From the NCBI GenBank assembly GCA_949128135.1, contig OX421978.1:70717119-70781118 (forward strand): a DNA stretch of 64,000 nt, written 5' to 3'. The stretch's first letter is position 1. The number at the start of each line of letters is the position of its first letter. Positions 1 through 15,000 of this stretch are shown one piece after another. The notes below the pieces were generated by a model. It saw only the letters and a program-made list of their open reading frames with translations. It was not told where the DNA came from and made no database searches. A program made the position numbers and the translations under genes. This DNA is from Parasteatoda lunata. Lineage: Eukaryota; Arthropoda; Arachnida; Araneae; Theridiidae.

Positions 1-1490
1 AGCATTGATAGATTTTGTATAAGAGATATAATAATACAAACGAAAAAGAGGGTGAAATCTGAATGTGTTTCTTAAATTAGAAAAGTTTCTGATGCTATGA
101 AGAATGAAAAATTAAACCCATTATAAAAAAATTTCTAAATATTAACTATAATAGGCTGCAAAACCAATAAAGGTAACAGTAGAAAAAGAGCATAAACACA
201 CCACCAACTTAAAAAAAAAAAAAAAAAATTATAGTTTATGGATGATTTTCTCAAATGTTTAGGAAAATTCATCTCATAATTAACTTTACGTTGGTGATTT
301 CTTTATTAAGATCATACATTTAAGTATACAAATCAATGACCAGCAACAAAGAAACTATTGCAATTGCATGAAAAAATTTAATAACCGTCCCCACACGTAA
401 ATGCTTTAAAAATAAATGTAGAAAAAACTCATTACAAAAAAATAGTTTTTGCAAAATATATGAAAAACTTTCTTTTTTTAAAAAATCTATCCCTATTTAT
501 TATTTTATTAATAATTATTGTATTTTGTACAAATCAAATTTTTTTACCTGCTTATAATTTCAAAGAAAAAAATTAGGGGGCAGAAATTGCATTAAAAAAA
601 TCACACAGATTTTTTTAGGTGAAATTAACACTCTAAAAGAAATGGTATTGCAACAAAGCTTCACTGTTCTGTATACAAGACTGTTCTTTGTAAGTAAGCT
701 TCAAGTTATATTCTTTTTTTCACAATCTTTAAACAGAAGAAAATTTATAAAAATTTTATCAAGACTTTTCATACTTGCGACAGAAATTACAAGAAAGTTG
801 AGGACAAATACAAATTTAAGCATAGAACAAATTATTCTAAGAATATTGATTCTAAATATTCAAGAAGATGATCATACTATATCAGAATATGTATACATGT
901 ATCTCTGCAATGCTTTCATAATATAGTATATTACTTAAAAAGTTCAGAAACATGGGACAAAAAGTTAATACAAAATATTTTTTTTTCTCCTTGTGAGCAT
1001 TTTAGGGAAAACATACCATTAAATAGTGAAAGAATATTTTAATAAAAAATATTGTTTAAGGACAAGATTGAGAAAATAACCCTTATATATTTTGATTTGC
1101 AAGTAGGTATCACGAAAAGAAAAAAAAAAATTTCAAAATATATCAAAATATATGGAATTATCATTCTCATTGCTACTCCTTTTCTTTTTAGTTACATGCA
1201 GTTAGCATTATATATACTTAAAATAAATACATGTTATCTGATGGCAATATTTACATGACAAAACTTTCAACTGTTCAACACACTTAGCAAAAACATACAG
1301 CTTTTATATATGTTCAATAAACATGAAGACAGTACATGAACAATTAATTGATGTCCATCAGATGTTCACTCTATTAAGAATATACTTTTGAAAAGAATAT
1401 TAATTGATAAAAAGTAACTAAGGAAGAAAGGGATTATAATCTAATTTAAAACTAATGAAAATAGAGACTAAATTAAACTAAGGATCTTAC
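1..1490. other. Importin-alpha intron sequence (no gene seen)
   Basis: This AT-rich stretch lies downstream, on the minus strand, of the last importin-alpha exon in the window. The next expected armadillo exon was not found on the minus strand, so it is probably intron. Short plus-strand frames at 642-926 and 1052-1258 are low-complexity and resemble no family I know. Confidence 0.6.
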
Positions 1491-4400
1491 ATGAGTAATT
1501 CAACTAATCTTCGGCAAACACCAGCATCAATCACAGCTTGAATCTTCTCATTAGGACCATCAGAGATGTAAGACAGAGCCCAACAAGCATCAGATAAGAC
1601 ATCAGCATCACAGTGGAAGAGTAGCCTTGACAGAACTGGCAAGGAAGGTGATATCTGAAATAAAAACACTCGTAGATAAACTACATTTCAAGCTTCAACT
1701 TAGAAATTATACTGCTTTAATCCTTAATAAAAGATATTGTCTCCATCAACATAATTGGACATTAAAAATATTTAAATTTATATTGTTAATAAATTAAATT
1801 TTAAATGACCGCTAAAAAAACTCCATTTAACAGTAAATATGATATATTATATTTACTGTTAAATGGAGTATTTTTATAATTTTATTTTATTATAAAAATA
1901 TTTTTCTGCTGCTTCAACTTTCTTCTTTATTAGCTCAGGATGAGTCCTGGTCTTCAAGAAGTTTTTTTCAGACTAGTTTTTTACTTGTAAGTGTACTCCA
2001 GTTTGGTCCACAGTACCAGTAAATTTTTTTCTAAGTCAACTAACACTCCCAAATTAGGTCAGCCTTATAAATTATACAATATAAGTCTGCTAATGATAAT
2101 TCACGACATTAGATGGAATTGTCGAGATAGTGAGCTTCCTGTCACAAGAAAATATGCATATTTATTGATAAATTAGCAATAAAAAAAGACATGAGTGCAA
2201 TTTTTGATAAAAGAGGAAATATGAAATGTTTGTGATCAATTTTCGGCATTGATATCTAGAAATTAAAAAAATGTCTTCCATTTAACTTGCTTTGACACAC
2301 TATTGCACTCCTAAATAGGGGAAAAAATTTGCAAAAGTGAAAGATTAGTAAATTTTAGCTTGTTACAAAAATACAATTTTAGTATCTTTGGTAAAAGAAT
2401 ACTGATGATGATTTGTAACATTGTCGCAACGGTGGATTTATCATATTACATATCAAGCTTTTACTAAAAAATCTTGGATAATAAAATAATTCCTGTAACA
2501 TATTCAATTTTTATACCTGTTCAAATTTAGGAGGTGGATTTTTCCCTCTACAGAGGTTAGATAGAGTCCATACAGCATTCCTAGTCATGGACATTCTTAT
2601 TGATTTGCTTAGTAACCTAACAAAGACGAAATAAGATATAAATACAAATGATGATTTTAACTATTTGGCATATTAAAACTTTTGTATTTTCTAGTTAGCC
2701 AGGCACAGAAATTCAACTATTTTCTTAAAAAAATATTTAATTTTACTTTATTTTTGGTCAATGCTCATCTAGTTCAGAGTTTTAAAAAAATCAATAAAAT
2801 AAAATAAAAATTGGCAGAGGTTTATATTTTTTTGATGACTTTTTACTAGCGCCCGGCTAACCAAAAAGTACCAAAACTTATTTTCAGATAAGAATAATAA
2901 ATAATGAAAATGTTAATATGAACTTAAAGAATTTGTCTAAACACCTTCAATGTTAACTTGTAGCAGTAAAGCAAATGCATGCTGATATAGATAAAGCGAA
3001 TAATATAACGGTAATATTTTAAAAAAATAATTAAATTTGTTAATCATCTTTGACCGTAAAATTTTTATCTGAGATTATGATAAAACTTGTTCAAACTATT
3101 ACTAAAGAATTTGCTGGAGTTAACTAATGGATTGAACAGAATATATTCCTAACATTATTTTTCTTTCATTCATTTACTTTAAACAATCAAAATATTAAAA
3201 AATCTCAGCCAAGAAAAAGTTTAAAAGAGCAAACTTAACTATCTTGGCTTAAAAGAAAATCATTAACATTATATAACTACCATTATATGAAAAAACAAGA
3301 ATTGCATAGTATCCAACAGTTTAAATAGCTGTTGCAGCATAAATATTAATATTATTAAAAATTCAAAACAAATCCTTTCATTAAAAAAAAAAAAGGTCTT
3401 ACTGCAGAAGAGGCATCAATATCCCTTGTTCAAGCACATAATCTCTACATTCAGGACTGTCACCAGCTATGTTGCCCAGGGCCCATACAGCCTAGAAAAA
3501 CATTAATGCAATTAATTTTTTGCATAAATTTAATGCTTAAGCATTATTTGTACAATACAACTTACCAAGCAATTTATTATAAACAAAATTTTTCTTACAG
3601 CTGTGTTTCTTACAAAGGGAAATTCTATAACAGTTTTCGTTACAGAAGTTGTATCAAACTTCTGTTTATAACAGTTACCACAGAACTACTTTTAATCAAA
3701 AGCAAGCTTTCCATCAGAAAGTGGTGAGCGAAATTCAGATCGAATTTTTTATCTTAGAGAAAATTCTTTAGAACAATGCACTGCTAAGCAGAATGCATAG
3801 GGTACCTAATATAACATCTGCTATATTTTTGAACTATATTATATATATATATATTTCTAATTGTCTAATAGACACCCACAATAAATGACTCTGAAAACAG
3901 AAATACATTAATGTTATGACAATCAGTAAAAATACAATGCAGACAAAGTTATTGCCAGATTCCCACAGGTAAATAATTAAGTTTTTTATCGGAAAAAGAA
4001 CAATTCACTGAATAATATAATTCACAGTCGCACTCTCATTACATCTAGTTTAGTCTGAGAGGGAGTGCAAAAAAACTGCAGTACCGGCAACAGAGCCATT
4101 TGTTGAGGAATAAGAGAAGTTTCTTTGATATTAGCAGATATTTAGCACTAAAAAGAAGTTTTCTTGAAATTTCTTAAACAAATATGGAGAAACGAGAAAA
4201 TACGGGTAAACAGGAGGTAGTCGTAAAATACGGAAGTCTTTGTTTAAAAAATAGGAGAGTTCACAGGTTTGTAATAGTATTGTTTTCAAACTGTTTTCTT
4301 TTACTATGTTTTCCTTTCAATTTTTATATTTACGCATTTCATTTCCAGCTTTTATGTATTTTTATGTTTATAGGTACACTTCGCTTTTTTACTGACTATC

Positions 4401-6011
4401 ACCAATGCTTCCTTAACCCACTGGCGGTTAAGGAAATGGGCGAAATTGGGAGAAAGTTTCTCCCCTACACACAGTTCCCCTATCTATTAACATTGGAAAA
4501 CCGGTTTTGCTATGCAGTGAAGACTGCAGGTTAAAATACGACTTTCTACGTGCAGAACCGTCAGTGGGTTAAAGGAGAAATTTTCCATTGGTGATATTTA
4601 CTGGACTTTTTCTTAGTTGGTCAATCCGATTATAAGCCTACCTAACACGATGACAAAAATTTTTCAACAATTCTCAGCTTATACTAGGAAATATATGGTA
4701 ATAAAAATTATTTTAGGGGCAGAGATCATCAGAAAAAATTATTTCCTTAATTACACACACTATTCCATCATACGAAGAAAATTTCAATATAATTATCAGA
4801 TATACGACAAAATCTGAAAAAAATCAATAAAACCAAGTATCAAAATAACAATGTGTTGCAGGCATAAAGATACTGACCAGTTTGCACTAAATATTTTCAC
4901 CTTTAAACAGTGTTTTCACTACAGTGTGAGAATCTGGCATATTTTTTTCTTTCCTAGCATTAAAAAATTATTAACGCAAGAAGTTCGTGCACCCTATTAA
5001 TGAATTTCAAAATGTGCGAATCTCGCGAATTTTTGAAAAAATTTCGTCTTCTGCCATTTTGAATGAAATCTGTTTCGCTTTTCTTCCTTGATCTTTCATT
5101 ATTTTCAATATCGGTCCTTGTTATCTAGCTTCCCTATTTATCAATGTTGTTCAGAACCGGTGCGAATAGCAGAACACCACCCCCCGAACCCCTTTCAGAA
5201 CACATTTTTCTGCAACCGTAGGTAAGGTTTCTTCATGTAAAACGTTAAAATTTTTTGGGCCCGAATGTAAGACGGACAAATACCTTGTTAAGACAAATGA
5301 AACAAATGTCGGTAGAAACAAAACAAATACGGATATTCAACGGATATGGATCAAATACTAGCATGAAATATGAACATGGAAAGAACTTTAACATACTTCA
5401 TGATTTTAAAGCAGAAATAATTGAAAAGCCTATGCTGGCAGGTGTAGAGGATAGGAAAGTGTATGCACAATGCTACAAATTTACTTAGTGATTCCGTATA
5501 ACTCAGCATCTGTTGCAAGGTCATTTAACATCCTAAACCGAATTAAGGAAAAATATCGTAACAGATTGACTGATAAGCATTTGAGCAACCAAATGAGAAT
5601 AGCTGATGAAAAAGTCGATATAGAACATTTTCCATATGATGATGCAGCAAAAATATTCAATGCCTTAAAAATTAGAAGATGTTAAAAATGTATTATAACT
5701 AAAGAAATATTTTTTTTCCAAGTCCATTTGTGTTTTTGTTTTTTTAATTTTTAGAAATCTCACTTAACTTTTTGAAATCTCACCCTGTTTTTGAGAAAGG
5801 GTGAGAAATGCTCACTCATTTTTTTTTCTGTAATGAAAACACTGTCTAAATCACTCACTTAAAAATAAAAAATTATACCTCTTATCGTAAGATAAGGAAC
5901 AATAATAAGCCACACTATATGATTTTGCAATGAATGTGCTTACAGCTACACTATCATTCATGGTAATGCTACCAAGAACGTATGTCAGGCATTAAAAAAC
6001 ACTGGGGAAAA

Positions 6012-6050
<39 letters not shown>

Positions 6051-9000
6051 TAAAAATAAATAATTACTTGTTCTTGAACATCATCATACTCAGAGTCAAG
6101 TAATTGTATAAATACAGGTACAGCTTCTGCTTCTATAACAATTTTGGTTTGTAGAGAAGTACCAGATGCTATATTTGTTAATGCCCAAGCAGCTTCAAAC
6201 TGAAAAATAAAAAGTTTTAGTTAAAAAATTTTCAACAAAATATCCAAGTTAAAAATAAAATTTGTGATCCGTCACTTACTTGAAGAGTAGAATTTTCATT
6301 ATGTTTCAAGAACTCCACAAAACGGGGAACAATTCCTGTCTGAATGACTTCATCAATTGGAGGATTTGGCTCTGAATAAAATTAATATTTTAAATAATGA
6401 ATAAATAAATATAAGTCATTTTACTAATACAACATGACACACAAAATTAAAGATATTCAATATAATTTTTTTTTCAATTCAATGGTCATTATAATTAGAT
6501 ACAAATTTCATATGTAATAATAAATAATTGATGAACTAGTTCTATCCTTATTGAAAAAAAAAATCTAGTTTCCTCAAGGAAAGTTCTTATTTTAGTTTTA
6601 TTTAACAATGCAACAATGATTTCAGTTGATAAAGATACTAAGAAACAGTTTTTGATTATATTTAGAGTGGAGGAATGTTGAGTACATATGCAATACACAA
6701 TCTATGATTTAATTTGGAAAACTTTCCGTTTAACAGAAATAAAACACCAAGGGTGCAAACGCTATGGCACCAACAGTTTAAACGATTGTATGGGAATTAT
6801 ATGTTGGACTAACTAGAAGCTTGCAAAAACTTTAATAAAGGCAAGGCATAATCTTTATTTCTACAAACAAACTTATTTTTTGAAACTCACATATTAAAAA
6901 TTATTTTGGAAAGCTAATATATTATCAATATGTTATACAGCCAAACCTGTTAACGAGAGCTAAGGGACCACAACATTTACTTGTTATGCCTGACTGCTCA
7001 TAAAAAACTGGTTTGAGAAGAAGAAAAAAACATAAAACAAGAATATAAAAGCTCATTAACTAACTCCCAGAAAATCGTTACTTTTTCATCAACTGATATG
7101 ATTTTTAGTTTCGACATTTCAAATTAAATTTGACAAGCAAACTGTATGAAGGTAGATTAAAGGATGACTATTTAAGAATTCTACCCTACCATGCCATTTT
7201 TGAGTAGAGTAAGCTTCCTACCAATCAGAAACCACCCTCTCTCATCAAGGTCATTTTCGAAACTTTTCACACATGCACAGTCGAAGAAAGTAAAAATTGA
7301 ATCACAAAAACATTGCTCATTACAACAGCAGATTGCTCATCAAAAGCGAGTATTGCTCTGATTTAACACTGCACCGTCCGAGTGTTTTCAATTTATTCAA
7401 TAAAACCAGGTTTTCGTTATAAGAGTTTGACCACAGTCCAAAATATTGAGGGGGTAAAAAAACAATTAAGTATTATCTAAAAAATTCCAGATTTTTAAAA
7501 AAAGATGCATATAGAATTGCAATTAACTATAGGTGCTTTACACAGTACATAAAATTAGAAACAAGAGGAATGTTTAATTGCTAACTTTAAAATTTAGCAC
7601 AAAGAGACTTTATTGACAACATTAAAGTCATTGTTTTGTTTTACAAATTTAATCTGTATAATCCATTCTAAACAACTAAATATTTAAATCAATTATTATA
7701 ATTTAAACAGTTTTTTTTAGGTAGTGCAGCTATCAATATAAGTATTCAAAATAGCAATGATAGAATATTTACATTACATACATTTTAGAATACAATGAAC
7801 ATTAAGAAATAATGATAAAAAAACTTCAATAGCTCCCAAAATTTCTTTAGGCTATCATAAATATGTTTAGTAAAATACTTAGCAATAAATCTTAATACAC
7901 TATGTTACCTCTAGAAAGAAGTTTTCTGAATTTCTGTGTTGCAAACAATTGCTGCTGAACATCATCACTATACAAAGCTGATATTATTTCACTTGTGATT
8001 CCAGCCTTTAAATAAAATCTTTAATTAGCTCTATATTTACAACAGTTATGTGTGCATATTTTTAAAAAAGATCAAGCACAAGTTTTACTATAAATGAAGT
8101 TAAAAAAATAATAAATAAAAATAAACGATTACTGTAATTTCCTGCGAACTATCCATGGAGGCGTATGATCTGCAGACAGAAGTTACAACTCAGAAGAAAA
8201 AATTACAGCAAATAATGTGCTTTGCTATTTAATCCACGGATTTTACAGTGGTTCATTTCATCAAGGAAAAATTACAAATTCCAAAGAAATCCAGCAGAAT
8301 CTACGTCATATATGAGTTAATCTAAATCATATAAGAGTCAGTAGGCATCAGCAAAGAAATAGGTCAGTAGACTTGTGATCAGGTGTAAAGGGGGTTTCAC
8401 ACTAGATGCAAAAAAACTTGTGCACATGAGTTAGGTAATAATAAGATAAATAAGAATCTGATTTTTTTTTTTTTTTCGAAGGGGTAAAATATATTTTATT
8501 AATTAGGTTCTGGCTGCATTTTTGTATTTTTCGCATCTATTGTGAATGGTTTACACTTTTATAACTGATGAAAGTCAAGAGAAAACTCGTGAAACAAATA
8601 ACTTCTAACAAATAACCAAAAAATAACTTCTGACAGATTATCTACAGCGATGATCTTTACGTTTTTCTAACAGATAAACCAGGGATTATACACAGGAAAT
8701 TATGGTAATTCAATTTAAATAATGGCTTTTGATACTTCGATGATTTTCTATAAATAAGAAAGATTACCCTTTAACATTCTATTAGCAAATTTAGTAAGTC
8801 ATTTGCTTTTAAAGAAATAAATATTTATTTTTTCAACACAGTTCTGTTGTGTTCTTTTTTCTTTTTTTAGCACGGACCTGAAAAACCGCTTCAATATAAC
8901 GGGTAGGGGGGGACATTTTACCAAGGTAGTAAAGCTTAAACTAACAAAACAGTACCACAATGCAACTGTTTGTTATATATAGCCTAGAGCTTCAGTAGAA

Positions 9001-12000
9001 ATGAAATATAATTTTCAATAATTTTAACAAAAAAATATAGACCATGGCATTTTGATTCCTACAATGAAATAATTGACAAGTAGATCAAAAAAAATTAAAA
9101 ACTATTACAGAGATTTTTTTGTTTAAATTAAACTTAAAATCTAACTAAATTTAAGGCAAAAAAAAAAAAAACTTATTAGAATGGCAATTTATTTTATTGA
9201 AATTAAATTGAAGAGTAAAGTACTTGAAAATAAATATTTAATATTTTTGATAAATTATTCAGTTTACTGCAGCAAAATGAAAATTAATTAATAATTTAAT
9301 AAATCTATGATACAATATAGTTCCAGATTGCATTACTTTACTTTGACAGACAAGACACATTTAAGTAAAATAAATGGAAGTTTGATACGGACAATGACAT
9401 GTCAGTGTTTTCACTACAGCGTGAGAACGCGAGAATCTCACATATTTTTTTTTCTCGCATTAAAAAATGATTAACACGAGAAGTTCACGCACTCTACTAA
9501 TGAATTTCAAAATTAACGAATCTCGCGAATTTTGGGAAAAATTTTGGCTTCCGCCATTTTAAATGAAATTAGTTTCACTTTTCTTCCTTGATCTTTCATT
9601 ATTTTTAACATCGATCTTTGTTATCTAGCTTTCCTATTTACCAGTATTGTTCAGAATCAGTGCGAACAGCAGGACAAAATGCCCCCCCCAATTCCTTTTA
9701 GAACACATTTCTCTGCAACCACGTGTTAACCGTAGGTAAGATTTCTTCATGTAAGACGTTTAGATATTTTTTTTTTAATGTAAGATGGACAAATACCTTG
9801 TTAAGACAACATCTTCTAGTCCGTAACGGACAAATGAAAATGAAATAAATGTCAGTAGAAACGGTTGAAACGAAACAAATATGGATATTCAACGGATACG
9901 GATCAAATACTAGCATGAACATGGAAATAACTTAACTATTTTATAGCAGAAATAATTGAAAAGCCTATGCTGGCAGATGAAAAGGATAGGAAAGTGTATG
10001 CACAATGCTACAAATTTACTTAGTGATTCCGTATAATTCAGCATCTGTTGCAAGGTCATTTAACATCCTAAACTGAATTAAGGCAAAATATCGTAACAGA
10101 TTGACTGAGAAGCATTTGAACAACCTAATGAGAATAGCTGATGAAAAAGTACAGATAGAACATTTTCCATACCATGATGCAGCAAAAATATTCAATGCCT
10201 TAAAAATTATTAGATGTTAAAAATGTATTATAATTAAAGAAATATTTCTTTTCCAAGTCTATTCGTGTTTTTTTTTTTTTTTTTACATTTTTAGAAATCT
10301 CACCTAACTTTTTAAAATCTCACCCAGTTTTTGAGAAAGGGTGAGAAATTCTCATCCATTTTTTTTTTCTGTAATGAAAACACTGCATGTACTCCACTAA
10401 AACTTTTTAAACATCATTTAATAAGACATTTATTAAACTCTTTAGCAGTAACAACCCTACCTGCCAATCATTGTTTTTAAAAATGCAGAAGAATTACTTA
10501 AAATGCAACAGTTTTTACGCATTTTCAATTTTTATTCTTAATTTAAAGAAAAGTACAGTTGTTGTATTAAGTGTTTTAATCAAATCAGCTCAAATAAATC
10601 TGAAGTAGAAGAAAAACTATATAAATATCAGACACTTAGCATCTTTTAATTTATATTAATTCATGGCTCCCACATAATTGCACGGAAGAAAAAAATAAAC
10701 TTTTCCAGGTATTTCAGGAAATTTTTAATGTAAATCCAGACAATATTTAATCCATGCCTTGCAATTTTCCCTCCGAAAACATTTTTTTTTTCATTCGTAA
10801 TATCAAATATTAAATTTTGTGAGCAAAAAATATCATTAAATGAAGATGGCAAAATTGAAAAGTTTTACTAATGTAGAATTTTACAACAAATAATTGTAAT
10901 AAATGTTAGAATTATTTAAATCTAATCTCAATAACTGATTACTGTTACTTGCAATTCAAAGACTGGTCATTTTCCAAGTTTTTGTAAAAAAAAAAAAAAA
11001 AAAAAATGCAACTTTCCCTACTTTTTATGGTCAAAATAAAATTCTCTGACAATTCTAGGTTTTCCCTGCCCTTTGGGTCTGAGCAAAACAGAAAAGGCTA
11101 TCCTCACATATAATGCATTAAAGTAATTCCAAGAAAGCAATTACAGTCAGTATCGGTTATATGGTCAGCTCATGGGTCCAGAATATTATGATCATATAAG
11201 CGGTGTGACCATATATGCGATAACCAAATATATAGTATAGTTAATATGGCGTGAATATATTCTGGAATCAGAATGTATTTTTTAAACAAAAAATTCAACT
11301 TTCGAAAACGTTTAAAAATTAATTATTAAGGTGCATAATAAGAAAGAATGAAAAAATAATTTTTATACTTTTATAAAAATTTAATTCTTTACCTTAGCAT
11401 ATGTACATGTTCAAAAAAAATATTCCAATAAGCTTGTCTGTTTCTTCTTCTTGGTTGTTAAAACAACTTTTTCTAAGTCTCTGACATTTTTTAAATGTTC
11501 ATCTGCTGCATCTGAATTTGCAAAAAAACACCTTAAGTCATCTATAGCCTTAAGAGCATCAGCTGTTGATACAGACTTTTTATTGCATTCAGTATCATCC
11601 TCATCGTCACTTCCTTCAGCATTCAGATTTAAGACATTAGATACAATGCCTTCCACAGTTGCTTCACAATTAGTGAGGACATCAACGTCTATTTGGGAAT
11701 ACAAATTTACGTCCGGCATTGCATAGCCTCGGTTTCGAAGATTTTCTGCCAATTCAGCTAATGGAAGATCTTCCTCAGGGTCCTCTAATGATACCGAAGA
11801 GTCTGGAGAACTGTGGAACCCCGCGTGACGGAAACAATTTTCAATAGTTTTCGACGACACGATGTTCCAGCTTTGGTCAATATAGAACAGTGCGTTCAAA
11901 ACTGAAACGTGAAATTCTTCTTTTCTGTCTATGGCGGTGATCATATCCCGTAGAAGAAGCTTTCTATACATAGACTTGAAGCTTTGAATTATGCCTTGAT

Positions 12001-15000
12001 CTAGAGGCTGCAACACACATGTGTTATATTCCTTTTATGGAGACATATAACAGTATCTAAAAACGTGTCTCTCATTAATTTGAATTGCATTGTGAATTTG
12101 AATAACTAGTTAACGGAGAAAAATAATTAATATTCCTTGATAATTACTCATCACTATCGAACTGTTTCATTAATTTAATTATGAAATTAATTAAGAAAAA
12201 TTAGAATTAACAATTTACTATTCCAGTTCAAGTCTAAATCAACACGTGTGAATCGACACGTGCTTCACTAATACTTAAATCTAATTACATCAAGGCTTAG
12301 ATTTCTTAATAAAATTATTTATCTTGATTTAATATTTTAAAATTTTTATACAATCAAGGTAATTCAAGCATTTTTCCTCCAAATAAATTATTTAAGCTAA
12401 TCTAAAATCAGGTTCGAGCCTGTCAGGAAAATATTCAATTATATAACTAGATGTCACTAAAATCGTCAGTAACCGCTTAAAATGAATCAAATAATAACTG
12501 CTAAATAATAAGAATTAAGTTTATATAAAATTACAATATTTATTGATAAGCATATTATTAGTCATGTTCAGCTCAAACAATTAAGTATAACATTCATCAT
12601 GTGGTCTAACATTCTAATTTAAACATGACAATGAAAATCATTACTAATCATTTTAATACAATAAAAAAAAGATTCTCTGGAGCAGGGGATGATAAAAAAA
12701 AATATTAAGTTTTCATTTCACATTAAGTTAAATTAGCGTGTGCACGTGGCACAGCTACCACGAAGTTAAGTTTAATTATTAGAATTACTTATTTGATAGG
12801 ATCCTACGGATTTAATAAATAAAAAAATAAATTAGTTTATTTAAATTTAGCGTTAAACGAAGCAATATGAAAAGGAATAGGAAAACTTATCGTGATGTCC
12901 ATCAGGAGATAGGGACGCGTTAACTTGATTCGGACCCTGCAGGCGCCTGTTACGACCATCACCTAGAAAAGCCAAGAGAGAAAGAGACTCTCCCTTCGTA
13001 TATCGCGTGCCACACCGTCCACGCTGAACAGGTCCGATGACGACATTACTTTGTCACAGCTATAGCTACTACCTATTGGTGGCTCGCTCGTACGTCAGAG
13101 CGGGAAAAAGAGAACTTGAAAACAGGGAATAAATAATTACTGAAAGGGATTTAGGGAAAACAAACATTACCTGCTCCAGGTTGAAATAATACCTTAACCT
13201 GCTTCTAGAGATTTAATACCCTAATATAATACATAGTTTTTCTTCATTTCCAAAATACTTGATTATACATTCACATACTTTATGATGCCTGGCTTTTAAA
13301 GCAAAGCCCAGCGATATAACACATGTGCTGTTTGGAGGCAAAAATACGAGCTCAATCGATTTCAAGCCCTCAACAGGACAGTGGGCAGTGCAGTTATCAG
13401 CAATCAATGCAACTTTTCTGTTTTTCTTTGAAAAATGTAGGTCCCACCTTCTGAGAGTTTTTTCCCAGATCATTTGGGTCATCCATGCTTTGGAATTGGC
13501 ATCGTACAAAAGGGGCAAAGATTTACAATTTTTCATGCATCTCGGTTTCAGAAATTGTCCAATCACCAATGGAATCATTTTCTCCGAACCATCCATGTTT
13601 GCAGATAACAAAACTGTTAAGCGTTCCTTACTTTTCTTTCCGCCTATACATTTTTCTCCTTTGAAGCAAAGGGTTCTGTCGGGTAAGATCCTATAGAAAA
13701 GTCCACATTTATCGACGTTGAACACGTTAGCAGGTTCATATCTTTCATGAATATCTCGCAACACTACGTCTTTCCATTCTTTTAAAGAACTGTTGTCAAA
13801 ATCAGCAGCTTCTCCGCACAATTTCTTAAAGAATAGGTTATTTCTTGCATTGAATCGCCGTATCCAGCCATTGCTTGCAATAAAATTTAATTCTCCTAGT
13901 TCTTTAGCTATTTCTAAAGCTTTTTCTTTTAGAATATTCCAGGATATAGGAGCATTTTGTGATCGTGCATATTTGATCCATGACAGAAGAGCCTTCTCCA
14001 CAATCTCATAAGGTGACACACGCTGACGTTTTCTTTCTCGGTCGCTAATTGAAACATCTGGAGAGCTACGTTTGGCTGCTAAAATGTTGTTTAAAGTTGT
14101 TCGCGGTATAGAATTTTCTTTGGCAAAAGTAGCTTTTGAAAGGTTAGACTTTTTAAACTTTTCAACCAATTCATTTTTTTCCGATATTGTTAAATTCTTT
14201 CTTTTCGAAGCCATAATGAAAGCATGGATACATTATTCGTTCAGTAATCCAATAAAAATGTTCTTTTTTCTCAACTTCAACTCCTTTTCAAGCTCTGAGA
14301 GACAACTTCAAACGATCAAAAGACCTTTTGCCCTTGGCTGGGGAAAAGAATGAGAGTGGTCAAATGAGGAGAGGGTAAGGTCATCAATGAATGCAAAAGA
14401 GAAAAGAGGGTAGGGTGACGAAATAGAGGAGGAAATTCCAGTTCTCTCCGGGGATCGAAGGAATGTGTTTACTTTCTGGTCATTTTTCTTGGCTTCCTGT
14501 CTAAAGAAATGTCTTAAAATGTATCTTTTTTCAAAAGAAAAAAAAAAAGGAAACTGACCATATAACCGGTAACTCGAAAAATAGGATGACCATATAAGCG
14601 GTGAGCTTTAACACGTGTTTCCTATTACCGTATTTTTCGGCGGTAGCGCCGCGGCGCTATCGAAAAAAAAGTTGTTTTTTTCCTACATGCGGCGCTTCCG
14701 ATGCAGCGGCGCTTCCGAGGAAATAATTTTTAGCAGTAAAAAAATTTCTCAAGTCAATTTATTTAAGATGAAATAATTTTCTGAGAGAAAGACTATTAAA
14801 TAAAATTAATAACGAAGTTGACGAAATATTTGTACGTATCGCAATCTGCTGCAGAACAATTGCCAATTCTTAGCAAACTTTCGGCAGCAGCCTGCAAGAA
14901 AATAAATAAACGAAATAATAATTTTAAAAAAAGCATCGCGTAAGGAGAAAATTTAAAAGGTAAGCATCTTGTATCCACCCCCAGCTTAAAGAAAAATCGA

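Noticed and set aside
4184..4534. 116-residue frame
   Set aside because: It runs from a dispersed repeat into the TTAA MITE and resembles no family.
13213..13319. Last ~35 residues of the N-terminal Tigger frame as genuine transposase sequence
   Set aside because: A faint likeness to the Tigger segment after PLDQG was considered, but the 8-bp duplication and the in-frame rejoining to 12015 show this is readthrough into an insertion.
11451..14353. Plus-strand frames at 11451-11726, 13325-13696, 13793-14011 and 14072-14353
   Set aside because: They are antisense to the Tigger transposase, with no family resemblance.
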